Shown: in pieces, positions 50,736 through 60,537 of the stretch
Layout of the letters: each line of letters begins with the position of its first letter
How positions within the stretch are numbered: the first letter of the stretch is position 1
Assembly (NCBI RefSeq): GCF_001434395.1
Contig: NZ_AZFS01000046.1
Span: 265,215 to 329,214 of the forward strand
Direction: 5' to 3'
Source: Levilactobacillus hammesii DSM 16381
GTDB taxonomy: Bacteria; Bacillota; Bacilli; Lactobacillales; Lactobacillaceae
DNA length: 64,000 nucleotides
Notes under the pieces: model-generated
Told to the model about the DNA's origin: nothing
Database searches by the model: none
Seen by the model: only the letters and a program-made list of their open reading frames with translations
Position numbers and translations under genes: made by a program

Positions 50736-51496
50736 TGGGATACAGTTTGAATCGAAGCTACGAATTGGGCACCAATCAGGGGGCCAGCGCCAAGGCGTCT
50801 CACCAGTACATCATTGCGCACGATACTGCTAATGAAAATAACAAGGAAATTGGTTCCGGTAAAAATGAAGCCAGTTATATGCGTGACCACTGGCAAAATG
50901 CGTATACCCACGCGATTGTTGACGACAAGGAAATCTATATCGTTGGGACGACTGGTTACGTCGCTTATGGCGCTGGTTCGCCAGCTAACGAGCGTTCGCC
51001 CTTCCAAGTGGAATTAGCCCATGTTGATAGCCAGAAGCGGTTCAACGAGTCATATAAGCGCTACATCTGGGTTATCCGTTATTACGCAAGCAAGTATGGT
51101 ATTCCACTGACTTTAGATGGTTCCGGCAATGGAATCAAGACCCACAAGTGGATTAGCGATAATCTCTGGGGTGATCACCAAGATCCATATGGTTATTTAG
51201 CCAAGTGGGGTATCAGTAAGGCCCAATTTGCCAAAGACTTGAAGAATGGCGTGGGTGGCTCGGCTTCCACACCAGCAAAAAAGGCCACCTGTTTGAAGGC
51301 AGCCAAGCAAGTTAAGGCTAAGACTAGTGTGACGCGGTACCATGACAAAGCGTTTAAGAAGAAGGAGCTGACTTTTAAGCCGGGGACTATCTTCGACATC
51401 GCTGGTGTGGTCGGCTATGGGAAGATTACACGGTTGAAGCTTGGAAATGGATTGTACATTACTAGCAACACTGATTATGTGAAGAAGCTCAAGTAA
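50735..51496 (+). CDS. Endolysin: N-acetylmuramoyl-L-alanine amidase with C-terminal binding domain
   Basis: A 253-residue lysin. The amidase_2 domain (about 1-150) has [19 protein letters not shown] and [11 protein letters not shown] with DHQDP, including the zinc histidines. The C-terminal ~75 residues ([33 protein letters not shown]) are an SH3-like, DUF5776-type wall-binding domain common in lactobacilli. No signal peptide, so release needs the holin. ATG 50735. Confidence 0.93.
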   Translation: MGYSLNRSYELGTNQGASAKASHQYIIAHDTANENNKEIGSGKNEASYMRDHWQNAYTHAIVDDKEIYIVGTTGYVAYGAGSPANERSPFQVELAHVDSQKRFNESYKRYIWVIRYYASKYGIPLTLDGSGNGIKTHKWISDNLWGDHQDPYGYLAKWGISKAQFAKDLKNGVGGSASTPAKKATCLKAAKQVKAKTSVTRYHDKAFKKKELTFKPGTIFDIAGVVGYGKITRLKLGNGLYITSNTDYVKKLK

Positions 51497-51501
51497 TAAT
51501 T

Positions 51502-51538
51502 AAGCCACTCTATCTATTTTGGATAGGGTGGCTTTTTT
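51502..51538 (+). terminator. Terminator after endolysin (first of three related copies)
   Basis: AGCCACTCTATC and GATAGGGTGGCT arms, then TTTTTT. Confidence 0.85.
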
Positions 51539-51578
51539 ACTTGATTGTGTAATAATCAAATAAGAAAGGAGTGACGAT

Positions 51579-52037
51579 ATGGAGTGGTATTCTTGGATTA
51601 CATTATTCATTTCAATTGTTAGCTTTATTTTTTCGATTTGTGCTTACATTATGTCGTGGAAAGACAAAAAACAAGAAAAACGTGTCACCAATTTAGAATT
51701 AGATGCAACTTTGAGACCATACCGAAAGGTTGAAAGAAAAATAACAAGCATTCTAGATGAAATCGATGACGTGAGTCCAACAGAGGAAAGAAAGAGCTAT
51801 TTTTCCTTATTTTCAAATATGTCATACTTAATAGAAGAAATAAAAGATTCCGATTTAGAAGAAGTGAAGCAACACAATAGTGACTTAGATCTGATTAGAA
51901 AAAGAATGAATAATACAAAATCAGTAGACTTTAACCAGGTTATGGGTTTCCTTAGCGCCGCAAAAGATCCGCTAAGTAACTTAAGACTCGACATCCGGGT
52001 AAAAATTGAAAATATTGAAAATAGGAAGAATAAGTAA
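51579..52037 (+). CDS. Single-helix membrane protein with coiled coil, cargo gene
   Basis: A 152-residue protein: one hydrophobic helix (about 5-28, ITLFISIVSFIFSICAYIMS), a charged linker (KDKKQEKR) and a helical domain. AAAGGAG precedes ATG 51579. AT-rich, unlike the late genes, and flanked by two related terminators, so it is likely expressed on its own in the lysogen. Function unknown. Confidence 0.6.
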   Translation: MEWYSWITLFISIVSFIFSICAYIMSWKDKKQEKRVTNLELDATLRPYRKVERKITSILDEIDDVSPTEERKSYFSLFSNMSYLIEEIKDSDLEEVKQHNSDLDLIRKRMNNTKSVDFNQVMGFLSAAKDPLSNLRLDIRVKIENIENRKNK

Positions 52038-52163
52038 CGATATGTATTCATTCGCACAGGCAGTGAATAAATGGCCCTTAACCAATTAGTGTTGCTAGAT
52101 TGTTGGTACAAAATCTTTGAGTCTCTATTCAGTTTCTGATAGGTATGAAGAATATAAATTAAA

Positions 52164-52203
52164 TACCACTCTATCCAGATTGATGGGTAGGATGGCCTTT
52201 TTA
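52164..52203 (+). terminator. Second related terminator
   Basis: CCACTCTATCC and a matching GGTAGGATGG arm with a few mismatches, then TTTTT; same design as 51502-51538 and 52873-52907. Confidence 0.65.
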
Positions 52204-52246
52204 TATGTGCTTAAACTATAATGAAGTAACACGTGGAGGTGTCAGT

Positions 52247-52768
52247 ATGAATTTTGTTTTAGAAAAGGATTTCTATGAACCGAAAGATATAGTTAGGTTC
52301 ACAGACTGGATTTCGCAAGCTACGAATAGCGAAATAGGCTTATATGTAGAAGACTCGGTCTTCTATTCCTCAATATCTTTCTCATCTAGTGAACCTGGAA
52401 AGTATCACAAAAAGCATAGATATACTCTAATATTGACCGCAGTTGCTAGGAATGAGAAAAATAAAGTATTGGCAGAAAAATATATTAGTAAGAGAGAAAA
52501 ATGGTATCGCAATCGGGTAGACAGCTTTTTGATAATACCATCAGTATCCACTGAAATGGATAATAGTTCTAAACTGTCCAACACTGATATTGAAAAGATT
52601 AAGAGTCGAATCCACGAATATCTAAAAGTAAATGAAGTGGCAGATATAGATAAATTTGATGTTGATATGATTGAACACGCTAATATTGAAGCTGAAATTT
52701 CACACTTGGGTTATAATTCTCAGAATGAAATGGAACTTACATTAAGAATGGGATATGTGACTATGTAA
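52247..52768 (+). CDS. Unknown cargo protein
   Basis: A 173-residue soluble protein, acidic, with no membrane segment and no motif I recognise (VLEKDFYEPKDIVRFTDWIS at the start). GGAGGT precedes ATG 52247. AT-rich and placed between two related terminators, downstream of the endolysin. Confidence 0.55.
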   Translation: MNFVLEKDFYEPKDIVRFTDWISQATNSEIGLYVEDSVFYSSISFSSSEPGKYHKKHRYTLILTAVARNEKNKVLAEKYISKREKWYRNRVDSFLIIPSVSTEMDNSSKLSNTDIEKIKSRIHEYLKVNEVADIDKFDVDMIEHANIEAEISHLGYNSQNEMELTLRMGYVTM

Positions 52769-52872
52769 TTTACCTGCCTAGGTGGTGCATAAATGTTTTT
52801 CCAATCTCTTAGTATTGTGAGATTGCTAGCGCAAAATTTGGGGATTGCTGTTCAAATTTTGAATAAATTGAA

Positions 52873-52907
52873 AGCCACTCTATCCGTTTGGGTAGGGTGG
52901 CTTTTTT
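52873..52907 (+). terminator. Third related terminator
   Basis: AGCCACTCTATCC and GGTAGGGTGGCT arms, then TTTTTT. It lies between the rightward cargo gene and the leftward membrane gene. Confidence 0.85.
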
Positions 52908-52975
52908 ATATAGAAAGTCACTTTATATTTTATTTTCTCGACCATTGTTAATAATTGTGGTAAAAATTCTATAGG

Positions 52976-53881
52976 CTAATCGGTATCAATGGAAATTCTC
53001 TTTTTAATGAATTTAAATAGATAACTGAGAACAAAAAGTACAATCATAAATACAATACAAAATATCAACATAGTCAGTAAAACGAGTTCTCCTCGACCAA
53101 TAAGTCCAGATGGTTTTGAGCCAATAAGTAGACTGAAGATCTTAGCCATCACGGGTGAATTAACAAGGAATTCTGATAGTGCAACAAGAAATAATGTTAT
53201 TAGAGAAAGATATTTAAATAAAATGAAAATATCTTTTTCTTTCTTGGATAACTTATTTTTGTACTCTTCAACGCTTAAATTACCATGACGTATTGATTTA
53301 ACTAATGCAAGAAAGTCTAGTGAAAAAGATTGAACGATCAAAGTGACAAAAATAGAAAATATCATCGATTTTGAAGGATCCATAAGTCCAAGCAACCAAC
53401 ATATAACCGTTACACCACAAATGCCGGCCCATGCTAATTCTCTATACGTTGCAAAAGACTTTAGGTGTGTTGTGAATATATTTGCAGTTAGAAATATTGA
53501 GATGGCATCGATTGCTTTAATCATAGAGAAAATAGCGGCAATCGGTTCAGATATAGCAGGAATTGGAATGATTAATCTAATAATAAAAGCTCCAATTATG
53601 GGTAACATTATCAGGTTTGATAATAGATAAGGAATTCTTTTTAATTGACTCAGGTTCCATCTATTTCCTGAGAATGCAAAATAGAACAAACTCAGAGAAA
53701 GAATAACCAGAGCGGAAAATAATAGTCGAAGTTTCCCGTTACCTACAAAATAATGACATATCTTTATAAAGAAAATAGTTAAAAGGACGAATAATGTTGC
53801 GAATATTCTCATTCTTGTACCATAGGTCCAATTTGTGAAAAACGTCTTCTTATTTGTCTTTTTGTCTAGAATAGAAGTCAC
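52976..53881 (-). CDS. Polytopic membrane protein, prophage cargo on the opposite strand
   Basis: A 301-residue very hydrophobic protein with about seven or eight membrane helices, a charged loop around residue 205-220 (EEYKNKLSKKEKD) and a basic end. The GTG 53881 start has only a weak GGA nearby, so the start is uncertain. AT-rich (about 70 percent by eye). It runs leftward between attR and the late genes, so it is likely expressed in the lysogen. No family recognised; exclusion of other phages is one possibility. Confidence 0.6.
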   Translation of the reverse strand: MTSILDKKTNKKTFFTNWTYGTRMRIFATLFVLLTIFFIKICHYFVGNGKLRLLFSALVILSLSLFYFAFSGNRWNLSQLKRIPYLLSNLIMLPIIGAFIIRLIIPIPAISEPIAAIFSMIKAIDAISIFLTANIFTTHLKSFATYRELAWAGICGVTVICWLLGLMDPSKSMIFSIFVTLIVQSFSLDFLALVKSIRHGNLSVEEYKNKLSKKEKDIFILFKYLSLITLFLVALSEFLVNSPVMAKIFSLLIGSKPSGLIGRGELVLLTMLIFCIVFMIVLFVLSYLFKFIKKRISIDTD

Positions 53882-53921
53882 TCCAATTAAAGTTGTATAG
53901 AAATAATGTATCCTTAAGTAT

Positions 53922-53955
53922 TAAAAAACGCACCTCCCACAAAATGGAAGGTGCG
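53922..53955 (-). terminator. Phage-supplied terminator for rpsD
   Basis: On the minus strand CGCACCT and AGGTGCG form the stem, followed by TTTTTT. It lies about 155 bases past the rpsD stop and terminates leftward transcription, replacing the stranded native terminator. Its loop contains one copy of the CTCCCACAAAAT repeat. Confidence 0.75.
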
Positions 53956-54012
53956 CACCTCTATAATCCTTGACGCTGTCCTAAAAATCTCCCACAAAAT
54001 CTCCCACAGAAT
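53934..54012 (+). repeat. Three 12-bp repeats at attR (integrase arm sites)
   Basis: CTCCCACAAAAT at 53934-53945 and 53989-54000, and CTCCCACAGAAT at 54001-54012; the last two are in tandem. The same 12-mer is in tandem at 12142-12165 near attL. Confidence 0.65.
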
Positions 54013-54110
54013 GGGGGTAATCAGCAGTAATCAATAGAATACGGAATTTTAAGAATGCCGTAATACCAGCGTTCAGAGCACCACAGAGTAGTGATAAAAC
54101 CCCAACCGAT

Positions 54111-54129
54111 TTAACGGTTGTAGTATTCA
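54111..54129. other. attR core within the rpsD 3' end
   Basis: The same 19 bases as attL (12058-12076); these are the last six codons, including stop, of rpsD, which stays intact. Confidence 0.9.
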
Positions 54130-54716
54130 ACGATAAGAGAATCGTCGAGTTCTGCATCTAATTCTTCACGTTGAGGGAAGCGGGTAAGGGAACCTTCCAG
54201 CTTGTCAGCGTCGAATTGGACGTATTGTGGACGGCCAACAACGGCTTCAACAGCGCCCTTGATGATCGTCATGTCCTTGGACTTTTCACGAACTGAGACA
54301 ACTTGGCCAACTTCGACTTCGTATGAAGGGATGTCAACGCGCTTGCCATCAACCGTGATGTGACCATGGTTAACCAATTGACGAGCTTGACGACGAGTCG
54401 TTGCCAAACCTAAACGGTAAACCACGTTGTCCAGACGACGTTCGAGTAAGATCATGAAGTTAGTACCATGGGTACCTTCCTTGATCTTGCCGGCACGCTT
54501 GAACAAGTTGTAGAATTGACGTTCAGTCATGCCGTAAGTGAACCGGAGCTTTTGCTTTTCACGCAATTGCGTACCGTATTCAGATAACTTTTGACGACGA
54601 CCTTGACCATGATCACCAGGTGCGTAAGGACGACGGTTTAATTCTTTACCAGTGCCGGAAAGGGATACCCCTAAACGACGGGAAATACGCCAGCTTGGGC
54701 CAGTGTAACGAGACAT
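54111..54716 (-). CDS. rpsD: 30S ribosomal protein S4
   Basis: A 201-residue S4. It begins [20 protein letters not shown] and carries [20 protein letters not shown] of the S4 RNA-binding domain; it ends VEYYNR. S4 is an early 16S rRNA binder in the small subunit. GGAGG lies eight bases before ATG 54716; the frame is open to 54731 without need. The prophage uses its last 19 bases as integration site without changing the protein. Confidence 0.98.
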   Translation of the reverse strand: MSRYTGPSWRISRRLGVSLSGTGKELNRRPYAPGDHGQGRRQKLSEYGTQLREKQKLRFTYGMTERQFYNLFKRAGKIKEGTHGTNFMILLERRLDNVVYRLGLATTRRQARQLVNHGHITVDGKRVDIPSYEVEVGQVVSVREKSKDMTIIKGAVEAVVGRPQYVQFDADKLEGSLTRFPQREELDAELDDSLIVEYYNR

Positions 54717-54900
54717 AGATAGTTCCTCCAATAAAATATTATTTGGAGTAAAATAAGCTGTTTATAAGTTTAGTATTCGTGCAGGTTGCTTTGCAGGTTT
54801 CACCGTGTACAGCCGCAGGTTACTTCCTGAACCAATGTATCGGCAACAATCTGTTGACGAGCTTACCACTTATCGCTGCATTATTTTACACAAACACCAG
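54717..54900 (-). promoter_or_regulatory. rpsD 5' leader, possible S4 autoregulatory RNA
   Basis: About 180 bases without a gene precede rpsD on its strand, with GC-rich segments (CCTGCGGCTGTACACGGTG). In Firmicutes S4 represses its own synthesis via a structured leader. I see room and partial pairings for one but cannot confirm the pseudoknot. Confidence 0.35.
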
Positions 54901-54914
54901 TATAACCAGAAACA

Positions 54915-55385
54915 CTAGGCTTTGTCAATGTGTTTCAGCAAAACGCGGGCGAATTCTTCGAGGACGGTCTGGTCCTCAGTCGTGAAACGGCCCTTGCTAG
55001 GGGAGTCGATGTCCATGACCCCCAGCTTAGTGCCATCGCTTAAGGTTAAAGGCACTACGATTTCGGAATTGCTGGCGGAATCGCAGGCGATGTGGCCCGC
55101 AAAGGCGTGAACGTCGGGGACCAGTTGTGTGGTTTGCGTGGCTAAGCCAGTCCCGCAGACGCCGCTACCGTTTTCAATGTGGACACACGCCACGTTCCCT
55201 TGAAAGGGGCCGAGAATCAGGTCGTCTGTCTGCGGCTGGTAGAGATAGAATCCCGCCCAGTTGACGTCCGTTAGGGTTTGTTTGAGTAGGGCGGATGCGT
55301 TTGCTAGGTTAGCGACCCAGTTCGTTTCCTCATATAGGAGGGCGTCAAGTTGTTCGGTGATTAAAGGATTGATACGATCACTCAT
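54915..55385 (-). CDS. GAF-domain free methionine-(R)-sulfoxide reductase
   Basis: A 156-residue GAF protein with the three cysteines of fRMsr enzymes: NVACVHI, GSGVCGTG and GHIACDSASNSE, and a closing GVMDIDSPSKGRF. It reduces free methionine-R-sulfoxide in the cytoplasm. GGAGG lies eight bases before ATG 55385. It is divergent from ezrA. Confidence 0.92.
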   Translation of the reverse strand: MSDRINPLITEQLDALLYEETNWVANLANASALLKQTLTDVNWAGFYLYQPQTDDLILGPFQGNVACVHIENGSGVCGTGLATQTTQLVPDVHAFAGHIACDSASNSEIVVPLTLSDGTKLGVMDIDSPSKGRFTTEDQTVLEEFARVLLKHIDKA

Positions 55386-55572
55386 GAAAAGGCCTCCACT
55401 GTTTGTAGATAAATTATTCGATTATAGCCAGAAAGGTTAAGAGAATCATGAAAACGTAGTGAAGCCAGTGCGTCACTTATGCTATAATCAAGATTAGATT
55501 AAATTATAAAGTGAACCGAGTTATTTTACAACTCGTTTAAACGTTGAAATGTGGATGAAGGATGGGGTCAAT

Positions 55573-57306
55573 ATGATTGTGCTAATAGGAATCGTCATAC
55601 TTGCGATCGTCGCGTACGTTGGCTTGTTGCTATGCCAACAACGAATTCGGCGGCAAGTTGCGACGCTAACCACTAAGAAGGAAGCGATGGAAGCTATTCC
55701 GTTGCAAGATGAGCTGCAACTGGTTGGGCAGTTAAGCCTGACTGGACAATCGCTGGAAGACTATGAAAATCTTCAGGAAGACTTCTCCGAAATCACTGAG
55801 AACCGATTTACCCGAATTGACGAGCAATTGGCCCAACTGTTGAGCGATTCACGGGGGGTTAACCTGATTCAGCTGCGGCAAAATCTGAATAAGGTCACCA
55901 CGCTGATTACCCAGACGGATGAATTGATTAAGTCCGTGCAAGAACAGTTGACCCATTTACAAGAGGTTGATAAGCAACACCGTGAGGCCGTTAAAGAGCT
56001 GGAGCAGAAGTATCAGGGCTTACGCAAAACATTGCTGGCCAAGAACTTTGCCTTTGGTCCCAGCATCGATGGCCTTGAGGATCAGCTGAGCAAGTTAGAA
56101 GATAATTTCGATACCTTCTCTCGGTTGACGCAAGAGGGCGATCATCAACGGGCTGCCGATGTTTTGGAGCAGCTACATGATGATACGACTGTGCTTGAGG
56201 ACCTGATCAAGGCGATTCCACCGTTGTACAAGGACTTAACGGTGGTGTTCCCCGACCAGGTGAAGGAATTAAAGAGCGGCTACCAGCAATTGACTGCCGA
56301 GAGTTTTCACTTCGGTGATCAAAACCTACCGGAGCTTATCAGTACCGTTGAGGATCACATCAGCACGAACCTTGAAACGTTGCAGGCTCTTCGCCCGGAT
56401 GACGCCAAAGTCGTGAATGATCGGATTGCCGGTCAGATTGACAATGTTTATGATCTGATGCAAACGGAAATTGATGCCAAGTCGCCGGTTGAGGCCAACT
56501 TGGATGGCGTGGCCAAGTTTATTGGTCATGCGCAGAACCAGAGCCACTCACTGATGGCTGAACTGGACCGCCTGAGTCAAAACTACACCTTGGATCACCA
56601 CGAGGTCGAGACAGCGCGGGAACTCAATGAGCAGTTGCGAGGGATCGATGGCATCTATCAACGCGATGTGCAAGATCTGACGGGAAAGACGGCAACGTAT
56701 TCCCAAGTTCTGGAGCACCAGAAGCAGCAGCAAAAGGACCTGGAACAGATCGAACAGCAACAGGCTGATATTTTGAAGAGCGTTGCTGGCCTCGCTGATG
56801 AAGAACGGCAGGCCCGTGACACGCTGCAACAGTTCGACTTCAATCTACATAGCTTACGCCGGCAAGTTGAAAACTTAAATCTGCCGGGGATTCCGCAGAA
56901 CTACTTAGACTATTTCTTCGTGGTTCGGGACGAGGTTGCCCAGCTAGCGACCGACATGGATCAGCCCCAGATCGACATGGAACGGATCACCAAGCAATTG
57001 CTGATCATCCAGACCGATTTGGATACGTTGCAGGAAAAGACCGATGATCTGATTGACAGTGCCGAGTTGGCCGAACAGCTCCTACAGTACGCCAACCGTT
57101 ATCAGACCAGTCACGAGAACGTGGCCGCTGCCAGCAAGGAAGCCGCCGATTTGTTTGAGAACCAGCATCAATACGCGCAGGCTTTGGAGACCATCGCCAC
57201 GGTTCTGGATCAGGTGGAACCGGGTTCTTACAAACGCTTAGAGGACGCTTACTACCAGAGCAAGGGCAAGCAGAAGCCTAAACGTGAAACGGATGAAACA
57301 AAATAA
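55573..57306 (+). CDS. ezrA: Septation ring formation regulator EzrA
   Basis: A 577-residue protein with one N-terminal membrane helix (IVLIGIVILAIVAYVGLLL) and a spectrin-like series of coiled coils, as in EzrA. It opens with NRFTRIDEQLAQLL-type sequence after the helix and ends with Q-rich repeats and KQKPKRETDETK. EzrA limits FtsZ ring formation to the midcell and links it to wall synthesis. ATG 55573 follows AAGGATGGGG; ATG 55549 lacks a site. Confidence 0.93.
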   Translation: MIVLIGIVILAIVAYVGLLLCQQRIRRQVATLTTKKEAMEAIPLQDELQLVGQLSLTGQSLEDYENLQEDFSEITENRFTRIDEQLAQLLSDSRGVNLIQLRQNLNKVTTLITQTDELIKSVQEQLTHLQEVDKQHREAVKELEQKYQGLRKTLLAKNFAFGPSIDGLEDQLSKLEDNFDTFSRLTQEGDHQRAADVLEQLHDDTTVLEDLIKAIPPLYKDLTVVFPDQVKELKSGYQQLTAESFHFGDQNLPELISTVEDHISTNLETLQALRPDDAKVVNDRIAGQIDNVYDLMQTEIDAKSPVEANLDGVAKFIGHAQNQSHSLMAELDRLSQNYTLDHHEVETARELNEQLRGIDGIYQRDVQDLTGKTATYSQVLEHQKQQQKDLEQIEQQQADILKSVAGLADEERQARDTLQQFDFNLHSLRRQVENLNLPGIPQNYLDYFFVVRDEVAQLATDMDQPQIDMERITKQLLIIQTDLDTLQEKTDDLIDSAELAEQLLQYANRYQTSHENVAAASKEAADLFENQHQYAQALETIATVLDQVEPGSYKRLEDAYYQSKGKQKPKRETDETK

Positions 57307-57309
57307 GGT

Positions 57310-57353
57310 CCACCAGTCACTACGGCGGGAACTCCCGTTGCGGTGGCTTTTTT
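57310..57353 (+). terminator. Terminator after ezrA
   Basis: CCACC and GGTGG outer arms with inner GGCGGG/CCCGTT stem, followed by TTTTTT. Confidence 0.8.
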
Positions 57354-57534
57354 ATTCTGGTAAGGGCGGTCGTCGATCGGACTTCTCCAGGATAAGTTGC
57401 TGGGGAAAGCATTTCTCAGGGGCCGTCGGTGAATTTCACAGGCTTGGGGCTTGTGGGAAAGAACGATTGTGTTTATAATGAGAAGGAATTTCTATCGGAG
57501 TCGAACCAATAGAAAAGAGATAAGAGGGTTCAGT

Positions 57535-58680
57535 ATGATTTATTTTGATAACAGTGCGACCACCAAGGCAGCGCCCGAAGTGGTCGATACTTACGCCAAG
57601 GTTAGCGCAAATTACTGGGGTAACCCCTCGAGTTTGCACAAGTTTGGTGAGCAGGCATTTAACCTGCTGGAACAATCCCGGCAACAGATTGCGGACTTGG
57701 TCGGTGCTAAGCTGAGTGAGATTCTCTTCACCAGTGGCGGCACTGAGGGCGATAACTGGGCCATCAAGGGAACGGCCATGGCCAAACGGGAATTCGGGAA
57801 CCACCTCATCACGACCGAGGTGGAACATCCTGCCGTGCACAATTCCATGGAACAACTGAAGCAACAAGGCTTTGAAGTGACCTACCTTCCCGTCGATGAA
57901 CACGGTCGGGTTTCTGCAGAAGATCTGCGGGCTGCGATCAAGCCGTCCACGATTCTGGTGTCCACGATGGCCGTCAACAATGAAATCGGTGCGGTGCAAC
58001 CACTCGATGAAATTGCGGCGGTCATGCGTGACTTTCCTCGGATTCACTGGCACATTGATGCCGTTCAGGGGATTGGTAAGGGCCTAGCCGATAAGATCTT
58101 TAATGACCGGGTCGACTTCATCACGTTCTCTGGGCACAAGTTCCATGCGCCGCGAGGAATTGGCTTCATGTACAAACGGCAGGGCCGTAAGATTGCGCCC
58201 CTAATGGCCGGTGGTGGTCAGGAACGTAACCTTCGCTCCGGGACCGAAAACTTGCCTGCCATTGCCGCTATGGCCAAGGCACTGCGTTTGTTACTGGCCG
58301 ACGAATCAGCTAAGGTTAAACGCCAACGTGACATTCGCCTCGCCATTTTACATCACGTGGAGAAGTTCCCCAACGTGACGATCTTTTCTAAGGACTTGCC
58401 TTACTTTGCGCCGCACATTTTGTGCTTTGCCATTGCGGGTGTCCGAGGTGAAACCATCGTCCACGCCTTTGAGGAACACGATATCTTTATCTCGACCACG
58501 AGTGCTTGCTCCTCAAAGAAGCACGTTGAATCGAGCACGTTACAGGCCATGAAGGTTGATGACGGTATTGCGACGAGTGCGGTGCGCATCTCTTTGGATG
58601 AGCACAACACCATGGCAGAAGCTGAAAAGTTTAACCAGGTCTTTGACGAGTTATACACACAATTTGCCAAATTAAATTAA
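57535..58680 (+). CDS. Cysteine desulfurase (NifS/IscS-like, ThiI partner)
   Basis: A 381-residue PLP enzyme. [17 protein letters not shown] is the family start; the PLP lysine is in [11 protein letters not shown] and the persulfide cysteine in [11 protein letters not shown]. It takes sulfur from cysteine and, lying 20 bases before thiI, most likely hands it to ThiI for 4-thiouridine in tRNA (as NifZ does in Bacillus). The start ATG 57535 follows a GAGGG; the long open stretch from 57451 is not supported. Confidence 0.93.
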   Translation: MIYFDNSATTKAAPEVVDTYAKVSANYWGNPSSLHKFGEQAFNLLEQSRQQIADLVGAKLSEILFTSGGTEGDNWAIKGTAMAKREFGNHLITTEVEHPAVHNSMEQLKQQGFEVTYLPVDEHGRVSAEDLRAAIKPSTILVSTMAVNNEIGAVQPLDEIAAVMRDFPRIHWHIDAVQGIGKGLADKIFNDRVDFITFSGHKFHAPRGIGFMYKRQGRKIAPLMAGGGQERNLRSGTENLPAIAAMAKALRLLLADESAKVKRQRDIRLAILHHVEKFPNVTIFSKDLPYFAPHILCFAIAGVRGETIVHAFEEHDIFISTTSACSSKKHVESSTLQAMKVDDGIATSAVRISLDEHNTMAEAEKFNQVFDELYTQFAKLN

Positions 58681-58700
58681 ACAACGAAAGGGGTCGCGCA

Positions 58701-59918
58701 ATGGAATACAGCGAAATTATGGTCCGTTACGGCGAGCTGTCGACGAAGGGGAAGAACAAGAAAGACTTCATCAAACAGTTAGGCCAAAACGTCCGTAAAG
58801 CACTTAGCACCTTTGACGGGATTGAAGTCAAAGCACAACACGACCGTTTGCACGTTACCTTAAACGGTGCGGATTCTGATGCCGTGATGGCGCGATTGAA
58901 GGGTGTTTTCGGAATCGAAAACTTCTCGCCTTCGGTTAAGGTCGATAAGGATATCGACGTGATCAAGGCCACGGCCATCGCCATGGTCAAGGAAGCCTTT
59001 AAGCCGGGGATGACGTTTAAGATCAACACGCGTCGTCAGGATAAAGAATTCCAATATGACACGTATCAGATGAACGAGATTCTAGGGAGTGCCATTTTGG
59101 AAAACGTCCCTGGTCTGACCGTTAAAATGAAGCATCCCGACCTTGAACTACGGGTCGAAGTGCGGATGAACGGGGTCTTCCTGTCCGGTGAAACCATTCA
59201 AGGTGCCGGCGGGTTGCCCGTGGGTACCGGTGGTAAGGCTGTCATGATGTTGTCTGGTGGGATTGATTCCCCAGTGGCATCCTACTATGCCTTACGGCGT
59301 GGCGTTAAGATTGATATGATTCACTTCTACAGTCCACCATATACGTCCGAACAGGCCCTGGCTAAGGCTAAGGAACTGACGGCACGGTTGGCCGGCTACT
59401 CTGGTGGTATTCAGTTTATTCAGGTACCTTTTGCGAAGATTCAAGAGACCATCAAGGAAAAAGTTCCAGAAGGTTACCTGATGACGGTTCAACGGCGGTT
59501 AATGCTGCGGTTGACGGCGGCCATTGCCGAAAAGCGGCACGCTAAGGGAATCTTTAACGGGGAATCCCTGGGCCAAGTGGCCTCACAAACGTTGGAAAGC
59601 ATGGCGGCCATCAACGATGTGACGTCAATGCCAATCCTGCGGCCACTGCTGTCCATGGACAAGACGGAAATCATCAAGGTTGCCGAGGATATCGACACCT
59701 ATGATCTCTCCATCCTGCCTTATGAAGACTGCTGTACGATCTTCACGCCACCAGCACCCAAGACGCATCCTGACTTGGAAAAGTCACGGAAGTATGAGGG
59801 CTACATTGACGTGGAAGGCTTGATGAAGGAAGCTCTCGACGGCATCGTCATCTCTGACATCCGCCCTGGTGACAATTACTTGAACCAAAACGAAGACGTC
59901 TTCGCCGAATTGCTTTAA
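58701..59918 (+). CDS. thiI: tRNA 4-thiouridine synthase ThiI
   Basis: A 405-residue enzyme: N-terminal ferredoxin-like and THUMP domains (to about 165), then a PP-loop ATPase with [16 protein letters not shown]. It lacks the C-terminal rhodanese domain of E. coli ThiI, as usual in Gram-positives, so the sulfur must come straight from the partner desulfurase. AAAGGGG precedes ATG 58701. Confidence 0.95.
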   Translation: MEYSEIMVRYGELSTKGKNKKDFIKQLGQNVRKALSTFDGIEVKAQHDRLHVTLNGADSDAVMARLKGVFGIENFSPSVKVDKDIDVIKATAIAMVKEAFKPGMTFKINTRRQDKEFQYDTYQMNEILGSAILENVPGLTVKMKHPDLELRVEVRMNGVFLSGETIQGAGGLPVGTGGKAVMMLSGGIDSPVASYYALRRGVKIDMIHFYSPPYTSEQALAKAKELTARLAGYSGGIQFIQVPFAKIQETIKEKVPEGYLMTVQRRLMLRLTAAIAEKRHAKGIFNGESLGQVASQTLESMAAINDVTSMPILRPLLSMDKTEIIKVAEDIDTYDLSILPYEDCCTIFTPPAPKTHPDLEKSRKYEGYIDVEGLMKEALDGIVISDIRPGDNYLNQNEDVFAELL

Positions 59919-60537
59919 TTCTTCGCGCGTCACAATGACGCCAATCAAAAGCGATGCTGCTTTTTTGACTACCTGACAAGAGCTAGCTTGCTGAGATCTT
60001 AGTGGTCAAATTGATTTTTACACCACCTACGGCTCCTGACATTGCAGGATAGGTGTCTTACAGGCGACCTTGTGGAGAAATCCCGCCTTACCGTTCACCA
60101 AATTTGGGCCGGAACGCTGTGGGCAGGACGGCCCGAGCCACAGAGCGGTCTCGGACCTTGCTTTGAACCGATAACCCACGTTTCAAAGACACCATTTTCC
60201 AAGCAGACCACTTGGAAAATCCCACGGCTGAGCCCAAATTTAGCTCACTCACGGCTACACAGAATGTTGCCGATCAATAGCAGTGGATCAGCGATGATAG
60301 TCGGCGTTGTTGTCAGCAATAAGCTGGTTAACAACTTCCGTAACCGGAGGAGGTCAGAGATGGAGGCAGCCGTGACAACGGTGTTAGCCGAGAATCGGCT
60401 TACAGCGTGGGACGTGTTTGGAGACCGGTGATCTTTGCCGGGCTTCAAACCGAGCCGGAGGACCGCTTCTCAGGCCGCAGGCGGTCCCCACAGCAGCCGG
60501 AATCTCTGGCAGCCGCAGGTGAATGGTGAGAACTAAG
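59919..60537. other. Structured intergenic stretch, no supported gene
   Basis: About 620 bases. A short AAAAGC/GCTTTTTT hairpin near 59946-59966 may end thiI. AAATTTGGGC at 60100-60109 and its reverse complement at 60232-60241 bracket a GC-rich segment that holds a perfect nine-pair hairpin, TTTTCCAAG (60195-60203) with CTTGGAAAA (60211-60219). A frame at 60042-60431 has no binding site and an unlikely composition. Nature unknown: a degenerate element or an RNA. Confidence 0.45.

Larger units (their letters stand above)
12058..54129. mobile_element. Complete contractile-tailed prophage integrated in rpsD
   Basis: A 42-kb prophage bounded by an exact 19-bp repeat, the far copy being the last bases of rpsD. 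It has an integrase next to one end, a lysogeny switch, an early replication module, packaging and head genes, a PBSX/Xkd-type contractile tail and baseplate, a lysis cassette and accessory cargo, in a conventional order. I see no broken essential gene, so it may be inducible; that needs experiment. Confidence 0.93.

Noticed and set aside
60042-60431. Rightward 129-codon frame in the thiI-dehydrogenase gap
   Set aside because: No binding site, unusual composition, and it covers the inverted repeat and hairpin; treated as non-coding.
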